Part shown: positions 15,337 to 23,213 of the stretch, piece by piece
How the letters are laid out: each line of letters begins with the position of its first letter
Numbering within the stretch: position 1 is the stretch's first letter
Origin: an uncultured Nitrospira sp.
Lineage (GTDB): Bacteria; Nitrospirota; Nitrospiria; Nitrospirales; Nitrospiraceae
Direction of reading: 5' to 3'
Length of the DNA: 32,300 bases
NCBI GenBank assembly: GCA_902500745.1
Contig: CABVRS010000021.1
Location: 1-32,300, forward strand
The notes under the pieces: model-generated
The model's input: only the letters and a program-made list of their open reading frames with translations
Database searches by the model: none
What the model was told of the DNA's origin: nothing
Position numbers and translations under genes: made by a program

Positions 15337-16581
15337 CTACTCATCGAGGCTCGGACGGAGGAGAAACGGGCCATAGACGAATGCAAAGAGCAGATAGGCA
15401 CCGCACCACCCGAGCGCCGACAGGCCAAGTATCGCATGAGTAAGTGCGGTGGGAGTCTCGGCATTCGGAGCAAGGATACGAAGCAACGCCCCAATATTAA
15501 CCAGAAGATACATTACCACAGTGAGGCGATCGGCATGTCGTGATCGACCTGTGTGGCCCAGGCTTGCGCGCGTCATCACCGCCAACGTCATCGTACCCAT
15601 CGCCCCCGTGGTGAGCAGATGAACCGCATTTTCAGGAGTAAACCCAATCTCCAGAATCGATGCGCCCAGGGCTACCAAGAACAATCCGACCCATCCGTAG
15701 CCGATGTGCAAAATCAGCACGAGTGGCTCACGCCAGGTTCTCCACCCTCCCCAACGCAGCAGACGCACTAGACTCGCCACCCCAGCCACAATCAGCATGA
15801 CTCCAGCCCATACCGTCTCCGGCTCAATAATCCACGTGGCGACGCCCACAAGGACCAGAGCTATCGCGACACCATCGACTGGAGAAAATACAACGGGCAA
15901 CGGAGCTATCTTTCGATCAGCTAGGTACTCTCGGGCAAATGTGGGGGCAAGGCGTCCACCAATCACAGTCAGCATCAGGGTCATCACTGACAAGGCAAGC
16001 CGCTCTGGGAGGTCCGTGGGTGCACCACGAAGCGCTGACAGATGGAACAGAATGTTTGTGACCGCATAGAGGCTCACCAGGATTCCAATCGGCGCTCGAT
16101 CCCAGCTCCCCGCCGCCATAATTTCTCGCCAGACATAGGTGGCCAAGAGAATCAAAAAGGCTTCATCCACGACGGCAGCTGTCGTCGCTCCAGCCCATGG
16201 AAATGCCATCAGCAATCGTCCCCCCAGCCACAGCAGGAACAGTAAGAGGAGCGGCGCCCCCCTCAGCGGCATCCGGTCCGTCCAATTAGGCATGGCGGTC
16301 AATAAGAATCCCGCAATCAAGGCAGGCAGGTATCCAAAGAGCATCTCGTGGACGTGCCACTCACGAGGGGGATAGAGAAAGTCCACTGACACCCTACCCA
16401 CGAACAGGGCAACCCAGGTAAGGACGGCCAAACTGGTGAATACGGCCGCACCGAGGAAGAACGGTCGGAATCCGTACGACAAGAATGCCGGCCCGGTATA
16501 GCGGGGAAAGGTTGGTTCGTCGTGGTCTTGTTGCTCAACCGCGGCCGATTGGCCAACCATCTGGATCTCTTTCGATGCCAT
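15337..16581 (-). CDS. nnrS: NnrS family haem/copper membrane protein
   Basis: A 414-residue inner-membrane protein with about twelve hydrophobic helices. It carries the family hallmarks: SYGFRPFFLGAAVFTSL at the start of helix 1, REWHVHEMLFGYLPALIAGF with the conserved histidines (about residues 74-92), LLTAMPNWTDR, GGRLAPTF and the late GAMGTMTLAVMTRASLGHTGR. NnrS proteins protect against nitric oxide and nitrosative stress and are common in nitrogen-cycle bacteria, fitting a nitrite-oxidising host. Residues 1-25 are a polar cytoplasmic tail, so the start could be M8 instead. It stands between the DUF3482 gene and tmRNA, all on the minus strand, with no other nitrogen oxide gene nearby. Confidence 0.93.
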   Translation of the reverse strand: MASKEIQMVGQSAAVEQQDHDEPTFPRYTGPAFLSYGFRPFFLGAAVFTSLAVLTWVALFVGRVSVDFLYPPREWHVHEMLFGYLPALIAGFLLTAMPNWTDRMPLRGAPLLLLFLLWLGGRLLMAFPWAGATTAAVVDEAFLILLATYVWREIMAAGSWDRAPIGILVSLYAVTNILFHLSALRGAPTDLPERLALSVMTLMLTVIGGRLAPTFAREYLADRKIAPLPVVFSPVDGVAIALVLVGVATWIIEPETVWAGVMLIVAGVASLVRLLRWGGWRTWREPLVLILHIGYGWVGLFLVALGASILEIGFTPENAVHLLTTGAMGTMTLAVMTRASLGHTGRSRHADRLTVVMYLLVNIGALLRILAPNAETPTALTHAILGLSALGWCGAYLLFAFVYGPFLLRPSLDE

Positions 16582-16653
16582 GGAGTTTGATTCTCGTGCG
16601 AGGCTCAGAGGCCTGTCAACCGAGGGTGAGCATCAGATAGCAGACTGCTGTTC

Positions 16654-18126
16654 TCATGTCGGACGGTCCAAAAATCGTTTGGAAGCAGGATACGTACTCC
16701 GGAGCAGTTCGAGCGTGATGGATGTCAACAACGCCACAAGCCGTTTAGGTGTCGCATCTGCTCGAGGTATGGTTTCTTGCCCACGCAGATATTTCCACTG
16801 TTCGTGCAAAGTGGCGCGCTGTCCTGAGACTAAGGTTTTCACCTTGTCGATCCAGAACCTGGGGTCTTCGGGATCCGCCACGTACTGCCCCTGGCCTCGG
16901 CCGAAGTGGGCGATAGCCAGATACCGGATGATCACGTCTTGGACCAGCAGATCCAAATAGTCATCCGACCACATGACCGGAGTCTGTTGGTGGCCTGCCT
17001 GTCGCTCTGTCCAGGCTTCTCCTCCGAAAAAACCGAGGACACCTCCGACCACAGCCCCAGCAACCGTGAATAGACCCATGCTGACCCCGCCCGTCGCCGC
17101 ATCCAGATGCAGCCCGGCATAGGCCCCACTGGTCAAGGCTCCACCGATCCCGCCGATCGCCGTCCCACTCAGAGTCGCGTCGCCCCAACTCTCCCCACCC
17201 CGTTGTACTTCGACGTGTTCCATTCTAGCCTGGATCACACCGATCGCATCCCCATCCAAACCATGTAAGGCAATCACCGATTTTGTCGTCGCCCCAACCT
17301 CGTTCACTAAGTCCCTCAAGAGACTATCGACCGCCTGTTGTTTCTGCACCTCCGTCGACGAGCCATCACCCTTGGTCATCACTCGAGATTTCGCGGCTTG
17401 GATCACGAGTGCCGACCATTGCTCCATCGCCGCGTGGAAGACGGTCAGATTCACCTTCTCCCACACGGCAAACAATCGTGTCATACGTTGACGGTCGTCC
17501 GAAGGGAGTACCGATTGAATGGTCTCGAACAGAATGCCTTCCTGGACCCAACAACGGCTGAACGCATCGAGGCTATGCACGCCCTTGACGAAGCCATACC
17601 GGGAGAAGTAGTCCTTCCAAGGTTGTTCCAGACGTTCCTGATCTTCGCGATCCTTGGGTGGGCCGGTTTGGTTCAGCAGGACGATAACGGGCTTGCCGAT
17701 CCATTCCAGAAGCTGCAGTTCCGGCGCAATGTACCCGGCCATACTCGGTTCCTCGGCCGCATTGACCAGATAGAGAACAACATCTGCTTCTTGCTGGACA
17801 TTCAACACCGCCTGTTGGGCACACCAGGACGGCCGATCACGGAAGCGATCCCACACCTCCGTCACAATCCGAACGATGGGATTGTTAGCCCCCTGTAATC
17901 GCGAGAGGATCTTTTGGCAGTTGGGAAAACCTGGCGTATCCCATAGCTGAAGAGACTCCCCTGTCTCCGTTTTCAGCACCGTATATTTTTGATTCTCCAG
18001 CGTGACATGGGCCCGATCGGCGACGAGGCCGATATCCTTCCGGAGCAACGTTCTCGCCAGAGTGGTCTTTCCGATATTCGTATGGGAAATCAAGGAAAGG
18101 GCGATCTGCGATTTCTCGACACTCAT
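16654..18126 (-). CDS. DUF3482-type GTPase with membrane-inserting region
   Basis: A 490-residue protein. The N-terminal third is an Era/EngA-like GTPase: G1 is SHTNIGKTT (residues 14-22, first Gly replaced by Ser), G3 is LWDTPGF (DTPG at 63-66), and the G4 position reads VIVLLNQTGP, with NQTG in place of NKxD. The rest is the DUF3482 region, with a glycine-rich hydrophobic stretch at about 310-360 (GTAIGGIGGALTSGAYAG, then GAVVGGVLGFFGG) that may insert into a membrane. The ATG overlaps the stop of the upstream DUF2868 gene (ATGA), so the two are made together. The role is unknown; this pairing recurs in bacterial genomes, suggesting one membrane-associated complex. Confidence 0.87.
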   Translation of the reverse strand: MSVEKSQIALSLISHTNIGKTTLARTLLRKDIGLVADRAHVTLENQKYTVLKTETGESLQLWDTPGFPNCQKILSRLQGANNPIVRIVTEVWDRFRDRPSWCAQQAVLNVQQEADVVLYLVNAAEEPSMAGYIAPELQLLEWIGKPVIVLLNQTGPPKDREDQERLEQPWKDYFSRYGFVKGVHSLDAFSRCWVQEGILFETIQSVLPSDDRQRMTRLFAVWEKVNLTVFHAAMEQWSALVIQAAKSRVMTKGDGSSTEVQKQQAVDSLLRDLVNEVGATTKSVIALHGLDGDAIGVIQARMEHVEVQRGGESWGDATLSGTAIGGIGGALTSGAYAGLHLDAATGGVSMGLFTVAGAVVGGVLGFFGGEAWTERQAGHQQTPVMWSDDYLDLLVQDVIIRYLAIAHFGRGQGQYVADPEDPRFWIDKVKTLVSGQRATLHEQWKYLRGQETIPRADATPKRLVALLTSITLELLRSTYPASKRFLDRPT

Positions 18127-19622
18127 TGTGTGCCTCGAAAATCACTAGGCCACAAACTGTCGGACAAGGCTCCCAGTTCCCCGTCCGGTGGTCCGAAAGG
18201 GTCTCGGTATTTCAGGGCCTGGAGTCCGCACTCTTTCGCCAGCGTCATCCAAGCCTGGCATCGTTCTCTCAACCGCTTTTCATGGTCGATCTGCGTATAG
18301 GCTTCGCAATCCAATAGAACCAGCAGCATGTTGGGTCGGCCTTGACCTCGAACCATGGTTTTTAGCTCTTCCAAGAATTCGCTGTGTGTTTCCTCCGGGG
18401 CCTGGGCCACATTGAATAGAACCACGGCACAGAGACCGCGATCAGGATCGGTTGGAAACTGTGGAGGAGGCTCGCCGTACTGGACTGAGTGCCCCATGTG
18501 AATGTCCGCCAGAATGCCGAAGGCGTCACTAAGGAATGCCAGAAGCCGATCGTCGGCCTCCTTCACACGATGGCTATAGGCCAATACCTCCACAAGCAAC
18601 CCCTTTCCTCGGTAGGGATTCAGGAGACGCCGAAAATACGGTTCATCGCTCGGCAGTTGGACATCAGCGGCCAGTCGGGTCTTGCGCATCCATGCAGTTG
18701 CGGCAAGCAGGGTTCGCGGGAGGACTATGAACAGCACCGTGGTCATCGCCCAGAAATGGATCCAGATCGCCGCATTGCCCCTGGCCGTACCGCGTAGGTC
18801 GGCGATGGCTTCCACGCCGGGCATCGGGATCCCCGAGAGCCAACTTGCTGGCCCGAAGAGGATGGAGAGAAAGGCGTGGACTCCCTCAGCTTCCATGAAC
18901 GTGCTGTCCCATCCCGCCTTGTACAAAAAGCTGAAGCCACGCAGATAGAGTCCTGCGATCACGCCGATCGCCAGCGTTGCCGCAGCCGCGTGAAGGAGGC
19001 TGCGGGCATGGGTGAGCAGCAATTCACGGCTACTGTGGAGCAGCCGTGCGGCGAAGGTCGCGAGGGATGCTGCAATCCATTGTTGTTCGTCGGAACTCGG
19101 TGCGCGATCAGAGCGTAATCGGCTAAGCCGTCCCTTCACGCCGAGTCCCAAGAGCCACTCCACCAGCCCCGGCAGACCTGGTTGCGATCGATCTCGCAGC
19201 GGGCGATGTACGATCATGGTGTACACCAAACCGACATAGGCGACCGCATTCCAGATGAGGAGCGTGAGGAGAGAAAAATTCAGGAGGTTGATCTGGCCCG
19301 CAGAGCCTATCGGGTCGGCGAGAAAGCCCCCCACCAGGACACAACCAATGAGCAGCGTGACCGGCGTCTTCATTCGCAAAACGGCAAACGCCGACGTGAG
19401 CGCAGGATGTTTCTGAATCAGTCGATCGGAAATACCTTCAGCCCGCTCAATGACCAAGTCCTCTCCCGCGTGGGGAGCATCTTCCGTAGCCGCGTCACCG
19501 TTCGCATCCGACCTTCCATGACGAGGCAACTCTCGCTCGTACCGCAAAATAAACTTGTGATCCGGATCATGTTCTTCGCAGGCCTGAACCAGGAGCACCT
19601 TTGCAAGTTGGGTAGGTGTCAT
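18123..19622 (-). CDS. DUF2868 membrane protein
   Basis: A 499-residue protein with a polar N-terminus (about 1-75, with acidic ATEDAPHAGEDLVIERAEG), two hydrophobic segments around 83-130 (TPVTLLIGCVLVGGFL, LLIWNAVAYVGLVYT), further helices around 205-235 and 290-312 (WAMTTVLFIVLPRTLL), and a soluble alpha/beta C-terminal domain from about 345 with AVVLFNVAQAPEETHSEFL and NMLLVLLDCEAYTQ. This layout is that of DUF2868. It is the first gene of a two-gene unit with the GTPase and overlaps it by four bases. No ribosome binding site is evident before the ATG at 19622. The function is not established. Confidence 0.85.
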   Translation of the reverse strand: MTPTQLAKVLLVQACEEHDPDHKFILRYERELPRHGRSDANGDAATEDAPHAGEDLVIERAEGISDRLIQKHPALTSAFAVLRMKTPVTLLIGCVLVGGFLADPIGSAGQINLLNFSLLTLLIWNAVAYVGLVYTMIVHRPLRDRSQPGLPGLVEWLLGLGVKGRLSRLRSDRAPSSDEQQWIAASLATFAARLLHSSRELLLTHARSLLHAAAATLAIGVIAGLYLRGFSFLYKAGWDSTFMEAEGVHAFLSILFGPASWLSGIPMPGVEAIADLRGTARGNAAIWIHFWAMTTVLFIVLPRTLLAATAWMRKTRLAADVQLPSDEPYFRRLLNPYRGKGLLVEVLAYSHRVKEADDRLLAFLSDAFGILADIHMGHSVQYGEPPPQFPTDPDRGLCAVVLFNVAQAPEETHSEFLEELKTMVRGQGRPNMLLVLLDCEAYTQIDHEKRLRERCQAWMTLAKECGLQALKYRDPFGPPDGELGALSDSLWPSDFRGTQ

Positions 19623-19924
19623 CGATGGTCAGCTACGTGCTCGCAATTCGCAATGGATGTTCCCCTCCGTACCACGATTCAGCGCATTATCGGGACCCTG
19701 AATGATTCCGTCAATGAGTTGTTGGAGGTTCTTCATTCCATGTCATGCAACCATGCAGTCTATATACGTAGGCCTGTATCATTTCGTCTCCCTGGGCGTA
19801 TCACTTCAGATACGATCTGCGGTGGGATTCATCCTAGCGTGAGTGTCGGATCATACACGCGGAGTAGGCTCCAATCTCAATACTGACAAGCATCTACAGC
19901 TACACAGCAGTCCAAGTTTCCCCG
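19623..19924. other. spacer between divergent genes, no gene
   Basis: This stretch of about 300 bases separates the DUF2868 gene (minus) from the zinc-ribbon gene (plus). No convincing ORF lies in it. It holds a perfect inverted repeat CGTATC-ACTTCA-GATACG (19797-19814), about 140-155 bases before the expected start of the sigma-54 transcript, which could bind an enhancer protein. Confidence 0.5.
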
Positions 19925-19940
19925 TGGCATTATCATTGCG
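19925..19940 (+). promoter_or_regulatory. sigma-54 (-24/-12) type promoter for the zinc-ribbon gene
   Basis: TGGCAT (19925-19930), five bases, TTGCG (19936-19940). The invariant GG and GC are exactly ten bases apart, as sigma-54 requires. The match is good but not perfect (TGGCAC and TTGCA/T are consensus). Transcription would begin near 19952, exactly where the hairpin before the gene starts. Confidence 0.55.
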
Positions 19941-19950
19941 TATGGGTACT

Positions 19951-19991
19951 GGTAAATCATGAGTTCGAGCACAAACGCTCGACCATTTACC
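19951..19991 (+). promoter_or_regulatory. 5' leader hairpin before the zinc-ribbon gene
   Basis: Nested inverted repeats: outer GGTAAAT (19951-19957) with ATTTACC (19985-19991), inner TCGAGC (19965-19970) with GCTCGA (19977-19982), loop ACAAAC. The structure ends directly against the ribosome binding site AAGGAGGG (19992-19999). It could be an RNA control element or a protein operator. Confidence 0.55.
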
Positions 19992-20005
19992 AAGGAGGGA
20001 CTCCC

Positions 20006-20227
20006 ATGAAGTGCGCGAGATGCAGCGGATTAATGGTCACGGATCATTTGTTGGATATGCAAGAGAGCTATGTACCGATGTGGATGCGCGGCATGCGATG
20101 TGTCACATGCGGCAACATCGAAGACCCCTTGATCCATCATCATCGGATGATTCAGCACACTCGGAGAACTAGACGGTTTACGTCGCATGTCGCGCAACCG
20201 GTGCTTCGGCCCGCACAGGCAGCATAG
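20006..20227 (+). CDS. small CxxC zinc-ribbon protein
   Basis: A 73-residue protein, MKCARCSGLMVTDHLLDM, with two CxxC pairs (CARC near residue 3 and CVTC near residue 32) that would hold a zinc ion. The C-terminal half is basic and rich in His, Arg and Gln with no clear fold. A strong AAGGAGGG lies seven bases before the ATG. The gene has a candidate sigma-54 promoter and a leader hairpin, unusual for so small a protein, so it is probably made only under a defined condition. Its partner and target are unknown; it may bind nucleic acid or another protein. Confidence 0.8.
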   Translation: MKCARCSGLMVTDHLLDMQESYVPMWMRGMRCVTCGNIEDPLIHHHRMIQHTRRTRRFTSHVAQPVLRPAQAA

Positions 20228-20743
20228 CTGGTTTGCCGAGTCACGTGACTGGAGGTATGCCCTATTGTGTCATCCCAGACACGACACCGAGGCATGCCGG
20301 CTGAGTCAAGTTCTAGAATTTATCCGTTCCGGATTGAGTTTCGGGAGCAGCATCCTGTGCATGTCGGTAACCGATGCTTACAAGGACCTGGGAAAGATGT
20401 CCCTGGCCTCCTTCCTCTGAGATAAGGACCATATCTGTGCAAACCGTGTGTGCAGTAAGGCTCGCTTGATCTCGCGGCACCACCAGTAATCACTTACCTC
20501 TTTCCCTTTCGTCGTACGATGACGTCTCATCCTGAGATCTACAGCCTCTCCTCCGTGCGAATAACGCACCGCTGTCGAGATTCTTTTCAAGAGCCAGAGA
20601 TGTCTCAGCGCCCCCACTGAATCTGATTCGATACATATGCTGAATCGAATTCGATTCTCCATTACTCATCGAGATGGATTCGCTGATCATCACAAATCAT
20701 TGTTATCACATCCTTAATTTGCACGAGAAGAGAATCTCCCTTC
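20228..20743. other. regulatory spacer, no gene
   Basis: About 515 bases with no convincing gene; short frames on both strands (for example 20187-20420 plus and 20378-20662 minus) have no ribosome binding site or recognisable sequence. It holds a perfect 12-base palindrome AGTCACGTGACT (20239-20250), just after the zinc-ribbon gene, a GTGCG-AATAA-CGCAC repeat around 20556-20570, and the palindromes upstream of the sigma-54 promoter. Confidence 0.55.
20619..20657. promoter_or_regulatory. candidate enhancer-binding sites upstream of the sigma-54 promoter
   Basis: GAATC-T-GATTC (20619-20629) and a perfect 16-base palindrome GAATCGAATTCGATTC (20642-20657) share the GAATC/GATTC half-site. Their centres lie about 147 and 121 bases upstream of the expected start near 20771, the usual position for enhancer-binding activators of sigma-54. 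Confidence 0.5.
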
Positions 20744-20759
20744 TGGCACTCGGCTTGCT
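20744..20759 (+). promoter_or_regulatory. sigma-54 (-24/-12) promoter for the cupredoxin/propeller gene
   Basis: TGGCAC (20744-20749), five bases, TTGCT (20755-20759), preceded by CT. This is a full match to the TGGCAC-N5-TTGCW consensus, with the GG and GC ten bases apart. Transcription would begin near 20771, giving a leader of about 215 bases before the ATG at 20986. Confidence 0.78.
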
Positions 20760-20985
20760 AGGAAATGCGTCGGTTGCCGGATTGCCCATACGCAACGCTG
20801 CGAAATTAGTTGCATTAAGCTCTGATGCCTAATTTTTAGATACTGCTCGCATATAAGCAAGACAGCCCGCTTCGTCTCGATTGAGCAAGCTGTGCGATGC
20901 CACCCTTACACCAATGTGTGCAGTTCAATCAGGTCGCAGCAGCCCGGCATCAGGTTCCATTTTCACATCTCAAAAGGAGGCTTCA

Positions 20986-23079
20986 ATGAAGAGGTACGTT
21001 TCGTTAGGGGCTGCTCTCTGCCTAGCGGCAGGAGTAGCCGGTTGTTCGGGCGAGGATCCTGCACCACCCAGTGCTGGACCTGCCCCTGCACCTACTGCCA
21101 CGGTTGATTTTCGGGTGACCGATATCCCAGGGCATTTCTTCGATCTTGATGGTATGACCAACCCGAATAAGGCGACCCGTTCCTTGGCCATTGTACCTCC
21201 TGATGCCAAGGTTAATTTTTGGCAAGATCTTAACGGAGTGAAAGTCGCCGAAAGCAAGCACACCGTGACAAGTTTGATCTGGCCGTCTACGGCCTCGGTA
21301 AACGAGAGAATCGATCAGGCGTCAGCGAATCAGGACAATCATAGTGTGACGCTGAAGACGCCGGGCCTCTATGTTTACGTTTGCAAGCTACATCCCTACA
21401 TGCTCGGGGCAGTCATTGTTGATGACCCAAATACCAAAACGGGTCCCAATAAGGACCAACCAGCCTATGACATCGGCGAAAAGCTCACGTTGCTGATTAA
21501 GCGAGAGGTGACGGATCCAACGAACCTGACCTTTGACAGTTTTTCTGACCTAGGACTGCGCGCGTTGCGTGCATTTTTCATTGTGACCGAGCCGTCCAAT
21601 TGGAAGGACTATACCAAGACGACCTATAACCCAGCCTATCCCCCCGTACCGGTGGTCGTCACTGGCGGGACCGTGGTAGACGATCTGAACGCAGCGCTTC
21701 AGAAAGCATTCCCCGGCGGCCCCATTGAGGCTAATGCAACAAAGAAGCCCTCAATTAAGGGGATCGGGGAAATCTGGGTTGATACCCAGTTTGAGCTGAC
21801 TGAGAAAAAAGGGCCGAACTTCCCTGGCACGATGACTGTGCTGTCAGCCACCGATTGGAACGTCAAAGAAAAGATCGCGCTGCCTGATCAGAAGATGAAC
21901 AACGGCCATAACTTCTGGCCCAGCCACGATCAAAAAGAGATCTATCAGACCGAGTGGCAGGGCAACAGCCTCTATGTGATCGATCGCGAAACCAGAAAGC
22001 TCAAACAGGAGCTTGATCTCGTCAACGGACCTGAAGTCACGAGCAAAGGGATTAAGTGTCATGACCCAGCGCATGTGATGACGCGGGTCGACACACAGCA
22101 AGTGCACACGGGGTGTAATGGCGATGATGGGGTGATGGAGCTGAATCGGCTGGATAACGGAAGGCTGGAGATCAATCGGTTGATCTCGATGCAGGATCCG
22201 AACAAGCCGACGAAGCAAACCCAGCCACATGCCCACTGGATGGGATCCGACGGCAAGCACATGGTTACCCCCAATTCCAATTCAGCGGACTCGACCATGT
22301 ACGAGTTTACCGGCTTATCTACTGGCCAGGTACGCTCAAAGAATGAAACAGGGGCGGTGTCGATCGCAAGCGGCATTATGCCGGATTCGAGTAAATACTA
22401 CGTCACGAACTATTTGGGTCACTCGATCTCCGTGATGAATGGCCCGGCCACATTGGCGAACTATACCGGGACCGGCGGGCTTAAAGGTGCTGGTCCCTAT
22501 GCACCAGGGGAGAAGATCAAAGACATTAACTTGCTCCAAGGCTATGACCCGAAAACCGGATGCGGAGCCGGATGCGTGGATGGTTTGATCGGTGGATTCC
22601 CAGTACAGATTCCCATCAGTCCGGATGGGAAATTTGCGATCACAGGAAATACCCTGGGGGGAACCATTTCTATCGTAGATACCGCGACCGATACCCTCGT
22701 GCGGCTGATCCCCTGCGATCCAGGCTGCCATGGAGTGAACTTTGGCGCCAAGGAGGGTGGTGGATACTACGCCTACATCACTCCCAAGTTCGCCAACAGG
22801 CTCCTCGTGTTGGACTATGATCCCAACAAGGACGGCAAGGCGGATGACGCTGAAGTTGTGGGAGCCATTGTCTTAGCGAACGACAGTGTACCAACTGACG
22901 ACAAGATCGCAGGAAACAAAGGCCAAGGCTCGCAGGGAATCATGCCGGTGCCCAATGTCTATGAGGGATGGGTACAGAAACTTCCCAAGAGCTTCTGTGA
23001 CCAGCTCACCAAAGAACAACGGAATCCGATTGGAACACCCATTGAACAGTGCCCAGATGGGCCCCCCCCAGTAACCTGA
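20986..23079 (+). CDS. lipoprotein with cupredoxin domain and YVTN-type beta-propeller
   Basis: A 697-residue lipoprotein. The signal peptide ends in the lipobox VAGC (Cys20), then a Pro/Ala-rich linker. Residues about 39-146 form an amicyanin-like cupredoxin with a complete type 1 copper site: His92, Cys133, His136, Met139 (YVYVCKLHPYMLGA). From about 255 a beta-propeller follows with repeats like SPDGKFAITGN and SVMNGPATL, plus many histidines (308, 314, 359, 363, 374, 415, 417, 425, 479, 582) and cysteine pairs CGAGC (526-530) and CDPGCH (577-582). It should sit in the periplasm or outer membrane and carry electrons. The ATG at 20986 is set by AAAGGAGG upstream; a longer frame from 20881 is not supported. 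The propeller resembles nitrous-oxide-reductase-like folds, but the copper domain is at the other end and NosZ motifs are absent. Confidence 0.85.
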   Translation: MKRYVSLGAALCLAAGVAGCSGEDPAPPSAGPAPAPTATVDFRVTDIPGHFFDLDGMTNPNKATRSLAIVPPDAKVNFWQDLNGVKVAESKHTVTSLIWPSTASVNERIDQASANQDNHSVTLKTPGLYVYVCKLHPYMLGAVIVDDPNTKTGPNKDQPAYDIGEKLTLLIKREVTDPTNLTFDSFSDLGLRALRAFFIVTEPSNWKDYTKTTYNPAYPPVPVVVTGGTVVDDLNAALQKAFPGGPIEANATKKPSIKGIGEIWVDTQFELTEKKGPNFPGTMTVLSATDWNVKEKIALPDQKMNNGHNFWPSHDQKEIYQTEWQGNSLYVIDRETRKLKQELDLVNGPEVTSKGIKCHDPAHVMTRVDTQQVHTGCNGDDGVMELNRLDNGRLEINRLISMQDPNKPTKQTQPHAHWMGSDGKHMVTPNSNSADSTMYEFTGLSTGQVRSKNETGAVSIASGIMPDSSKYYVTNYLGHSISVMNGPATLANYTGTGGLKGAGPYAPGEKIKDINLLQGYDPKTGCGAGCVDGLIGGFPVQIPISPDGKFAITGNTLGGTISIVDTATDTLVRLIPCDPGCHGVNFGAKEGGGYYAYITPKFANRLLVLDYDPNKDGKADDAEVVGAIVLANDSVPTDDKIAGNKGQGSQGIMPVPNVYEGWVQKLPKSFCDQLTKEQRNPIGTPIEQCPDGPPPVT

Positions 23080-23132
23080 GCGACGGATTTGCCTCAATCC
23101 GACACTCTGGCATACGGAGCGTAGTACCTGGC

Positions 23133-23159
23133 CCGGTGTGGTGCTCACCACCACACCGG
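23133..23159 (+). terminator. strong hairpin terminator of the cupredoxin gene
   Basis: CCGGTGTGGTG (23133-23143) and CACCACACCGG (23149-23159) form a perfect 11-base stem with loop CTCAC, then CCTTTCTCGTT. It lies 54 bases after the stop codon. The T-tract is weak. Confidence 0.6.
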
Positions 23160-23213
23160 CCTTTCTCGTTCTGCGAACCAATCCACTGGTATGCGATGAG
23201 CGAGTACTGATCG

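Noticed and set aside
15238..15543. Plus-strand ORF of 101 codons overlapping the nnrS end
   Set aside because: It is a shadow of nnrS and lies across the repeat region without a ribosome binding site.
19182..19886. Plus-strand ORF of 234 codons opposite the DUF2868 gene
   Set aside because: It has no ribosome binding site, is composed of basic and repetitive shadow sequence and overlaps a clear gene.
20187..20662. Two small ORFs (77 codons plus, 94 codons minus) in the spacer
   Set aside because: Neither has a ribosome binding site or recognisable motif, and both lie in the promoter spacer.
20986..23079. Nitrous oxide reductase (NosZ)
   Set aside because: The propeller is similar in style, but the cupredoxin is N-terminal with a single type 1 site, and NosZ CuA and CuZ motifs are absent.
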